Below are positions 9,601 through 18,319 of a stretch of 64,000 nt of DNA, piece by piece (position 1 is the first letter of the stretch; each line of letters starts with the position of its first letter). The DNA is from Steromphala cineraria (taxonomy: Eukaryota; Mollusca; Gastropoda; Trochida; Trochidae), in the NCBI GenBank assembly GCA_916613615.1, contig OU744731.1, forward strand, positions 55,620,289 to 55,684,288, in the 5' to 3' direction. Both the position numbers and the translations under genes were made by a program. A model generated the notes under the pieces. The model saw nothing but the letters and a program-made list of their open reading frames with translations. It was not told the origin of the DNA and did no database searches.

Positions 9601-12340
9601 GGTGTGAAAATGTTGTGTTACATATAAATCATTTTATTTTATATATCTATTGAGGTGCTCCCTATACAAAAAAAGATGAATGTTTTATAACAATAAGGTG
9701 ATTTTTACGAGGATATCATATTGAAATACCTATACATCATTTCTTGTGTATAACTTCATCAGTGTAAATGATAGGCCTATGTATCATTAGTCATTATTCA
9801 TGCTATCACGTTGGAGAAAAGATAATTTTACAGTTACCTTTCTCAATGTTTCAATTCTTCTAACAATTACCTTACTCCACATAACCGAGTTACCTTACTC
9901 TCGCTTGAGTTTTTAAAACAAAGATTGTGATTTATTTACACACTCTACGAATGGTGACACATCATCTAATGAATCTTTGATACATGCCCAAGACATGCGC
10001 ATAGATTATATGACTGAAAATAACCTTGTATTGTTGTGAAATGCATTTGAAGAAAAGTCACAATCAGCGATGTTTTGCTGTTCCGCCATTTTTTGAGAAG
10101 GTAACTGCAGTTACCTTACTCAGTGTAGTAGGGGTGATGACGTCATGAGCGAGTCATTGCGTCAGAGCATTGTTCGATGACGTCAGATTATTGTTGTTAT
10201 CTGTCACTAGTGACTGATAACACGTTCCATTGTTATTGTCACTAGTGACTGATAACACAGTTTATTTTCAATGATAGATCTCGGTATTTCACCACCAGTC
10301 ATATAATAATCCCTATTTATTATATGGGAATGGCATTTTGATATTTCTCTTATACTTGTCTTTGTCTTGTTAAGGTGGAAAGGTATTCCAGGAGTCGGGA
10401 ACCCCTGGGTTTGTTAAGTCAAGGAAAGCCCTAGGTGATGTGAACACCCCTGCCAGCAACAGACCAAGGAAGGCCCTGGGGGATGTGAACGGCACCAATG
10501 AAGCCGTACTGAAGGGAAAGTCTGGTCTCAAACCTCTCTCACTCAACAGTCAGAGCTTCAGGAAACCAGACACTAAGAAACAACAGGTATAATTACCTTT
10601 CTTTGTATAAAGTTTTATTCTCTGTACTAACTCGGGGTATTTGCAAAGTTTTTGTCAAATCGTATTACCAATAGATTTTTATGATTAATGCCAATACATC
10701 TATCATGTGAGAAAAAAAATCATGAGAGTTATTAACAAATGGCCCATTACACTTTTGAAGTTACGCTACTAGTGATGTAAGAGCAATTGCCAATATTCAG
10801 GATGTCTTCCCCAATCCCTTGGTGATATTTATGTTATCGATTTATCTCCTATTGTTGTGAATTTCTTCCAATTTCTCTTCACTTCACTTCTGTGCATATT
10901 GAATAAAGATGAACAATTGTCAGATACAAAATGTGTTTAGTATTGAAGAGCTGCTGTCACTGACAAAAACATGAAAGTACACTGTGTCAAAGATCCTCGG
11001 TATATCTGTATATATAATGTATTGATGTTTGTGCAGGAGAAGAGCCTGAAGAAGCAGGAGCCCAAGGTGCAGGTGGGCGTGTCACTAGCAACTCCCAGCA
11101 TGTGTCCTGTGGTGGAGTGTGAGGAGATAGAACACATGCACGACGAGAGGGATCCAGGTACGATACATACTAGTCCTTCATTGTAGTCTGAGGTTTATCT
11201 TTTTAGGAAAATGCTTGTGCATTGTAAACTGAGTTCTTGTGAAGCAAATTTGACTCTTTGTCATTATAGGAGAGATTATCATTTTGGTGACAAGCCTACT
11301 TCAAATCCTTTGAATGACTTAAATAGTGTGTACATGTATCTTGCTAATGGAATGTGACAAAAGTGTAAAGTAAGATGACATCCTGATAATGTACACAGAA
11401 AAGGCTTATTTCTGAATTGCCTCTGCACATTTGTCTAACAAAAAGCTAAAACTTAAAAAAGAAAACTTATCATATAATCTCTGCCCCTGTTGCTGTGTAG
11501 ATGATGATGAGGACATCTGGCCGGCGAAGGAGAGGATCAGTACGTATATAGACAAGCTGATCAGCTGGAGACCCCCCTGTCTGTTCGGAGTGGGCCCAGT
11601 CAGTGACGAGGAGACAGAGGAGGAGGAGAGACGCATTGCGGACATGATTGGACAGCTCGATTCTCTCCCCTTCCCTTCTAAACCTACAGGTAGGGCATTC
11701 AACAGAACTAGACACTGTCCTTTCTGTCCATTTTAACATAGAAAAATTATACTTTATTCCTTCAACTGTGTAGCTTGTTGTTTCTTGATAGTTGAATATC
11801 AGAACAAGAAATTAAAGTTTTGATAAGATATGTTTCGTTATGTGAACATCACAATGTGAATCTAAATGAAAAGAGATTTGAACCGACTTTGTATTCAGAC
11901 AGACAGATTTTTTCGTAGATTGGCCATGAGGCCAATAGTACAAATGACTGTATTTCATGTTTCATCAGAGCGCTGTCATGGTGAATACATCATTAAGAGC
12001 ATCATACAATTTGTAATTTGTTAACAAATAAAGCTAGGCGTAGGATAATGTTAGCATTTTCTATTCTATCATTGCTATCAATTGCGAAATTGTGAATTGT
12101 GAAAACTCCACTGTGTTGACACCATCTTGTTTTAATATTTCAGTTGAAGAGCCTATTGCCCCTGCAGAAAGTCTTATTGACCCGATGCCCTTTGAAGATA
12201 TTCCATACGCAGACATCACCTTGGAGAGCATACATTTCCCTCTATCAAACAACCTGCTAGACGTTACCCCTCTGGGCTTGGAGGACTCCTTCAGTACTGT
12301 GCCTCATCTGGGTACCCTGTCCTTGAAGGACGACCTCTAG
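6666..12340 (+). CDS. PTTG1: Securin (separase inhibitor, PTTG family), complete
   Basis: The exons are 6666..6765, 10375..10586, 11037..11157, 11501..11689 and 12144..12340 (stop TAG), 819 nt giving 272 aa; all junctions are GT-AG and phases match. Securin binds and inhibits separase until the APC/C targets it for destruction at anaphase. A KEN box (residues 12-14, HVDKEN) lies at the extreme N-terminus. Two destruction boxes follow, RKALGDVN at 50-57 and again at 65-72, whereas human securin has one (RKALGTVN). GKVF before the boxes matches human GKTF. YIDKLISW (160-167) aligns with the human separase-binding EIEKFFPF, followed by an acidic SDEETEEEERRI segment, also as in securins. The ATG is chosen because KEN follows closely, as in other securins. 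Human securin is 202 aa, so this one is longer. An extra exon-like segment (7446-7504) is left out because the reading frame is continuous without it. Confidence 0.9.
6822..6973. mobile_element. Small foldback MITE in securin intron 1
   Basis: The left arm (ATTTGTCTTTTCTTGACAAA, continuing to 6858) is repeated in inverted orientation at 6932-6973. The centre holds another short inverted pair (CACGAGTGG ... CCACAAGTG). It has no coding potential. Confidence 0.65.
7081..10135. mobile_element. 3-kb foldback element with ~257-bp terminal inverted repeats
   Basis: The left arm 7081-7338 begins CCCCTACTACACTGAGTAAG, and it is matched in inverted orientation by 9881-10135 with only scattered differences and small gaps. 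The weaker AGGTAACT-rich pairing continues inward to about 7385 and 9830. The termini contain the palindrome AAGGTAACTGCAGTTACCTT. The 2.5-kb interior is AT-rich with no transposase-like ORF. The element sits in securin intron 1 and contains the exon-like segment at 7446-7504. Confidence 0.75.
7446..7504 (+). other. Exon-like segment inside the foldback element (possible cassette exon of securin)
   Basis: The 59-bp segment has a good acceptor (TTTGCAG|GAAGC) and donor (CCTG|GTAAAT). It would read on from exon 1 as RSTALILDESAQLAKND. Its length is not a multiple of three, so including it forces the next exon to start at 10383 or 10392 instead of the well-placed acceptor at 10374. It also lies inside a transposon-like foldback. 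Most likely it is a decoy or a minor exonised form. Confidence 0.3.
10136..10265. repeat. Palindrome cluster: two TGACGTCA and two GTCACTAGTGAC sites
   Basis: TGACGTCA occurs at 10138-10145 and 10178-10185. GTCACTAGTGAC occurs at 10203-10214 and 10238-10249, each nested in TTATC...GATAA-type flanks. The cluster abuts the end of the 3-kb foldback and lies in securin intron 1, 125 bp before exon 2. The first motif is the consensus CRE/bZIP site; use as an enhancer is untested. Confidence 0.5.
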
Positions 12341-13140
12341 TCTGGATCCTGTTATGTGTTTTCAGTTCTCACAAAGATTATTGAGCTTCTTCACACACCA
12401 TGACTTGTTATGATATGCTGCTATGCTATTCTCTCAAGAATTATTTGAGCTTTATCACACACCATGACTTGGTATGATATGCTGCTATGCTATTGTGGTG
12501 GAACAGTTTCATGGTGGGTTGCAATCAAATTATGTTCTGCAGAATCAAGAAGTGTTTGATAAATGCTTTCTGTGAGCTTAAAATATCAAAGCTATGTTAA
12601 CTCATTCCAGTGATGTTTCATATTAATGTGTTGCATCTTGATTTATTTCGAGAGAAACGAAAACATTAATTTTGCATTTTTCACTGCTTCTTCTTCTTAA
12701 AGGTGAGAGAAATAGTGGCGTATCATAACCAAAGATATGACTTGAGAAAACTCTTTGGGAGTGAAATCTTCAGGTTCCATTGATTGGAAATGTCTCATGG
12801 GTTTTTAGCAAAAGATTTGGAGATGGAAATACCTGTTGAGTATTTCAGTGGACAGATTTCCAAATTGACTGGATAGGGCATTCATGGACCACTCAACAGG
12901 CATTCATGGACCAGTGATTATTGATTGGATTCCTCGTCCCGTACGTCCCCCATCATTGGTGCTGCAATGTTGTTGTGAAGACATTTTATATTTTCAGTAT
13001 TGCTTTTTACCATTCAAGGGAGTGATGGTTTTCATTCCATGATGTTTTAACATGAACTATTGTCTGTTGAACTTTGTATCTGTTTCCATGTTTTTCTGTA
13101 TATGTATGTGTATGTAAATAAAGTAGTTTTAGCTGTTAGT
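12341..13140 (+). other. Securin 3' UTR with poly(A) signal
   Basis: Sequence between the securin stop and a canonical AATAAA at 13117-13122. A ~74-bp imperfect duplication at about 12370-12495 contains two copies of ACACACCATGACTTG and GATATGCTGCTATGCTATT. No other gene is seen. Confidence 0.6.
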
Positions 13141-13495
13141 TGACTTTGAATTTGTCATTCTGTCAGGTACTGACTTTCCTGTTTAAAACCTATTTCAGAA
13201 CCATAGGTGTAAATACCCTGGGTTTTTTTCAAGGTAACTATACAGAACAAATTTAGTTTTTGATGAAAACCTGAGTTTAATGTTCAGAATCTCTACACAC
13301 ATACCCATTGAATTTTCTTCAAGGTATCACCTATTGAGTCTTGTTATATAAAAATATTTTGCTGTATTTGAGAAGAAATAAGTATATTATTAACAACATA
13401 CTGAACTTTCATGAGATTTTCATCATAACATTAGCAATACTCAACAGAGGGATAGTTCAACGTAAACAAGTTGCTCAACAATAGTAATACATTTT

Positions 13496-14410
13496 TATAC
13501 CCCCGCTACGACGTAGTCGGGGGTGTATAGCGCTCCGCGTTCTGGAGCATTACTCTAAAACTATACCACTTACAAACTTCAAATATGTCATGGCAGTAGC
13601 CTATATGATGCTGTTGTGCCTTTTAGGGGTTTCATCTCAATGGTTCAAATAATTTTTGAAATTTTGACCAAAAAACGTCCAATTTCTGGACTTTGTCTCG
13701 TTTCCGGATCATAAATTAAAAACTATACCACTTGGAATTTTCAAACTTGGTATGGCAGTAACCTATATGATGCTGTTGTGCCTTTTAGGGTTTTGATTCC
13801 AAAGTTCAAATAATTTTTGAAATTTTGAACCAAGGTTGAGGATCAAGCTTGTAAATATATTTCCAAATGACAAACACATACCGTATAAACATTGTAAATG
13901 TGACTGTTTTGCCAACAGTAGGTTGAGGATCAAGCTTGTAAATATATTTCCTAATGACAAACACATACCGTATAAACATTGTAAATGTGACTGTTTTGCC
14001 TTAAAGTTAACTTTTGGGAAGTAACCAAAAGAAAGGGATTGTGACCTATTGTGATACTCATATGGACACTGTATGAACATAGAACAGGACTGATGTTGTT
14101 ACCACTGCTAAGAATCATATATTGGAATGTTGATACCACTGCAAAGAATACATATATTGGAATATAAATTGACCTCCATGCAACTGAATGGAAGGTGAGA
14201 GTTTGTTGAAAAACATTTATTATCATAGTTATCCCAGTTCACACCTATTCAGACAAATTAAATTTTAATGTTATTTTCTATATCATGTGATGGAAAAATA
14301 CGGTAACAATCCTAGGACTTATCAGAACATATGACTTTTCACTATTTTCGTCAAAGAAAGGCGGTCAAACTACAGGCGGGGGTATGTGAGCTGCGCTCAC
14401 TTTTGCCTTA
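13496..14410. mobile_element. 'pearl'-like repeat element, TATACCCCCG family, copy 1 (short)
   Basis: It begins with the small hairpin TATACCCCCGCTACGACGTA and ends in AAGGCGGTCAAAC ... GGCGGGGGTATGTGAGCTGC. It contains about two tandem units beginning AAAACTATACCACTT. The copy at 32271-33560 shares both ends and the same tandem unit. A separate 88-bp direct duplication (units at 13833 and 13921) lies inside this copy. Confidence 0.65.
13833..14002. repeat. Direct tandem duplication, 88-bp unit x2
   Basis: GGTTGAGGATCAAGCTTGTA and the following sequence occur at 13833 and again at 13921 with almost no differences, which points to a recent duplication. It is nested in the pearl-like element. 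Confidence 0.75.
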
Positions 14411-14698
14411 TTCACATAGCAAGACTCAAAGGCTGATTATTACTCACACAGCGCCTAACAATAACTAACAATAGACAAACACAGCTTTAAATGTGAATAA
14501 TTCTTTATTCAAAAGAGATAATTGATGCGACCTCCTATTCAATTCTGCATCATATCAAGAACAATAACAATCTACTTAACCAACAATTTTTCAGATTGTT
14601 ACTTTCACATTATCACACCACATGAAATTCATAACAAATCTATGTACAACACAAGCAGTTCATAAGACAGTTTTTCAGGATATTGATATAGTAAGCAC

Positions 14699-17477
14699 TG
14701 TGTATAACCGTACACCGGAACAAGCGAGGTGTACGGCGGAGAAATGTGGCTAGCGACGAGCCAAAATTGAAAGTTAGGTAATATATTACTTCATAACTTT
14801 CAAATAATCAACATCATGTGGTAATTTTAGCACACATACTTAGTAAAATGTATGTGCTTGTCATTCTGTATCCAAGAGACAGTAACAATGACAGTTGCGA
14901 GTAATGCTGTCGTTAGTGACATATTTGCTATCTCTGACTATGAACAGGATATGACATTAAATAGTTATGTCTCGGAAAGCTATTGACATGATAATAACAG
15001 AAAATAAAAGTACCGAGGGTACAGAAGCTCACCTTAAAATGAATGATGTGGTATTGGTTTAATTATAATGTAACCATCTTTTATATAATTGATTATGGCT
15101 GCCATCATGATGTTTTTATCTTTTAAAATACTAGTCTTCTTTTGGAAACGACTAGAGCTTGAACAAACATTAATACACGAATGATATCATCATCATAAGT
15201 TAACAAGCAGTAGGTTTTTGTATAACTTTTTTGTATATCTATGGCTGAATTGGTGACCATCTTGTACTTTTTAATCTTCAAAATGCTACTTTTATGTGGG
15301 CATCCGTATTAATTTCATTATGATATCTTGATTGGTTTAGGTGTATCCATTTAAATGTCATTGACATTACTTACAGGATGGTGGGCACTTACATTTGTTT
15401 TGTAGTGAATCATTAATATGATTTCAAGATTATTTCACTGATGGTTATGCTGCATGGGATATTGAGAATCCCAAAAGTACAGATTTTTCAAGGAAAATGA
15501 ATGACTGATTGAGAGGAAACTCATAAACACAGCAATGCATAAGACACGTTTATTTTGTTCACATCATATTTACATGTCAAGTGACCATGAGATGTCTTTC
15601 ATTAAAGTATCAATTAATTTAACACTCATACAGTACTATAATGGTAAACATTTTTGCATTGTCAAATCAACAGAGAGATATGACAAATCAAATTTCCTTA
15701 CTTTTCTTACTAAACCCTTTTCGATTTTCATCTGCATATTTATTCCACATCAACTTATCATGTAGATTGCTAAACACAAAGCTTATTGTAGACAAGTTTT
15801 GTGTAAGTTGTTATTCTTAGAAAGAACATATCACTGTCATGAGAATACAAGTCTATAACTTTTATTGCATACACATGGGCCATGGCCATATAGCATAATG
15901 CTCTACCATATCAAATGGGTCAGGTTGATTATGCAACAGACTAGCAGCTGACACTGTGATGCTAGCAGCCTGCCTTGGGATGTGTATTAGACAGCATAGT
16001 GGAATATATGAACTCTGGTTGACCCCTTATGTGTGGTATTTAAAGGAATAAAAGGGAAATACCATTGTTTAAAATTTAACATGTTTAATGTGATTTGGTT
16101 TTTGCAGCTAGTTGCCATAAAGATTTTAAACAAATTAATCAATTATGGTTGTCTTTCATCTTAATTTTTTTTAGAAACACTTAAAAATATAGAACAACTT
16201 GCACGACAATCTTAAACATTCCATATTTAAGATAATATTATGATTAGTAAGTTCAAATTAGAGAATTTATATGGTGCCAGTGATCACTTGATGAAAGCTT
16301 AAAATTTAATAATAATGATGTGTCATCTGCAGCTGAAAAGTCAATATGGCTGCTATTGCGGCCATCTTGGATTCTCAAAACTGAAACGTCTACCTTTCTG
16401 TGCGGAATCACTATAGGTATAACATACTACAATATAAAAATGATATCTAGATTGGTTTAGGAGAAATAGTCTTTGTCATGAAATCTAATTGAAAATTCAA
16501 TATGGCTGCCATGGCGGCCATATTGGATTCTCAAAACTTTAACGTCTACCTTTCTGTGCGGAATCACCATAGGTATAACATACTACAATTTCAGAATGAT
16601 ATCTGTATTCGTTTAGAAGGAGTAGTCTTTTTCATGAAATCTAATTGAAAATTCAATATGGCTGTCATGGCGGCCATCTTGGATTCTCAAAACTGAAACG
16701 TCTACCTTTCTGTGAGGAATCACCATGGGTATAACATAATACAATTTCAGAATGATATCTGTATTCGTTTAGAAGGAGTAGTCTTTTTCATGAAATCTAA
16801 TTGAAAATTCAATATGGCTGTCATGGCGGCCATCTTTGATTCTCAAAACTGAAACGTCTACCTTTCTGTGAGGAATCACCATGGGTATAACATATTACAA
16901 TTTCAGAATGATATCTGTATTCATTTAGAAGGAGTAGTCTTTTTCATGAAATCTAATTGAAAATTCAATATGGCTGTCATGGCGGCCATCTTGGATTCTC
17001 AAAACTGAAACATCTACCTTTCTGTGAGGAATCACCATGGGTATAACATATTACAATTTCAGAATGATATCTGTATTCATTTAGAAGGAGTAGTCTTTTT
17101 CATGAAATCTAATTGAAAATTCAATATGGCTGTCATGGCGGCCATCTTGGATTCTCAAAACTGAAACGTCTACCTTTCTGTTGGGAATCACCATGGGTAT
17201 AACATACTACAATTTCAGAATGATATCTGAATTTGTTTAGGAGGAGTAGTCTTTTTCGTGAAAGTTTACGGACGGACGGACGGACAGACGGACGGACAGA
17301 CAGACGGACGACGGAAGAAGCGCCATGACATAAGCTCACATTTACTTTGTAAAGGTGAGCTAAAAATTATGAAACGGCGATGATTGCATTTTAAGTGATC
17401 CCGTTTGAGATCACGCTCCTCGCTAGCAACATTTCTCCGCTTTACACCTCGCTAGTTCCAGTGTACGGTTATACACA
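14699..17477. mobile_element. Outer 2.8-kb element with ~62-bp inverted ends
   Basis: 14699-14761 (TGTATAACCGTACACCGGAA...) is matched in inverted orientation by 17415-17477 (...TGTACGGTTATACACA). The pairing includes the shared block GCGGAGAAATGT. No transposase ORF was recognised. A pearl-like element (15024-17366) lies inside it, so either the inner element was inserted into the outer one or both form one composite. Confidence 0.6.
15024..17366. mobile_element. 'pearl'-like element with six 156-bp tandem units and (ACGG)n
   Basis: The short inverted ends are AGCTCACCTT (15026-15035) and AAGGTGAGCT (17352-17361). The core unit, marked by TCAATATGGCTG, starts at 16341, 16497, 16653, 16809, 16965 and 17121, a spacing of exactly 156 bp. 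The array is followed by a GGAC/ACGG microsatellite (about 17265-17320). This order is that described for molluscan pearl-type non-autonomous elements. The upstream part (15036-16330) is AT-rich and non-coding. Confidence 0.7.
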
Positions 17478-18027
17478 GTGGTAAGGGAAAATAATAATTC
17501 GGCCCCCGATTCATGTGTTGGTAAATCAACAGGCCCATCCTTGATAAAATTCCTAAAAATCAGTGGTCAATGGCAATTTCCCTACTGGTCCCTTAGGTTA
17601 GAATATTGCTCGATGGAATCACACATGAGCAAAATATGCCAACAGATGCAGATCTATAGGAAGTGGTTTAAGTTTGTTTGAGTTTTATGATCAAGCACCT
17701 AATATTATAAACAGCTGTTTCTGAGACTTCCTTTTGTAAAACACATATATGTATATATATACACATGCCATTCACCTGAAGATACAGAAAGGTTGAAAGT
17801 ACTGGTGAATAAAGTCATCGAAGTTTCAACAAATCGTTTTTATTCTAGATAAGACCTGAGAGTTGGACACATTTGAACTGTTTATATACATATATATATA
17901 TATATTATATACCAGTAGATAAATTGCACTTGAGTCAAAGGAACCCCTTACATCAAGTGGATCCAGAGATTAGAGTTAAAAGGGGTTAAAATATCTGGAT
18001 CAACCACTGCTTTGCTCCAAGCAAACA

Positions 18028-18112
18028 ACAAAACAAGTCGTCCTCCAACTGTATCTGTACACGGTCCTTGTTGACCTGCAGACCGTTGAGGAAGTCCCAG
18101 AGAGATGGGCCC
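18028..18112 (-). pseudogene. Truncated duplicate of the SFR1 terminal exon
   Basis: This segment matches the 3' part of the SFR1 last exon (about 18316-18402) at roughly 85% identity by eye. On the minus strand it reads DFLNGLQVNKDRVQIQLEDD. The normal stop codon is changed (TAG to TTG), so the frame runs on 16 codons to a TAA. The 5' half of the exon and its acceptor are absent. It lies about 200 bp downstream of the real terminal exon and may be carried in the SFR1 3' UTR, since a minus-strand AATAAA is present at 17839-17844. Confidence 0.65.
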
Positions 18113-18319
18113 TCCATCCCCCTTCAAAATTCTTAATCAACCACTGCCCTGGCTCCCTTCCTCCATTACAGCGGAGAGGTTCAACATCCCCCCCCCCCCC
18201 CCCCCTTATCACTAAAAAAGAATCACCCCAACCCCCGTTTTCAATTCTATAAGTATAAGTGACGCTTGCCCCCGACCCCCTCCTCATTAAAAATTGCTGA
18301 ATCTACCCCACAACAAAGA

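Noticed and set aside
18000..18287. 95-residue minus-strand ORF in the SFR1 downstream region
   Set aside because: It is not in the frame of the SFR1 duplicate and runs through the poly(C) tract as a glycine run; not a gene.
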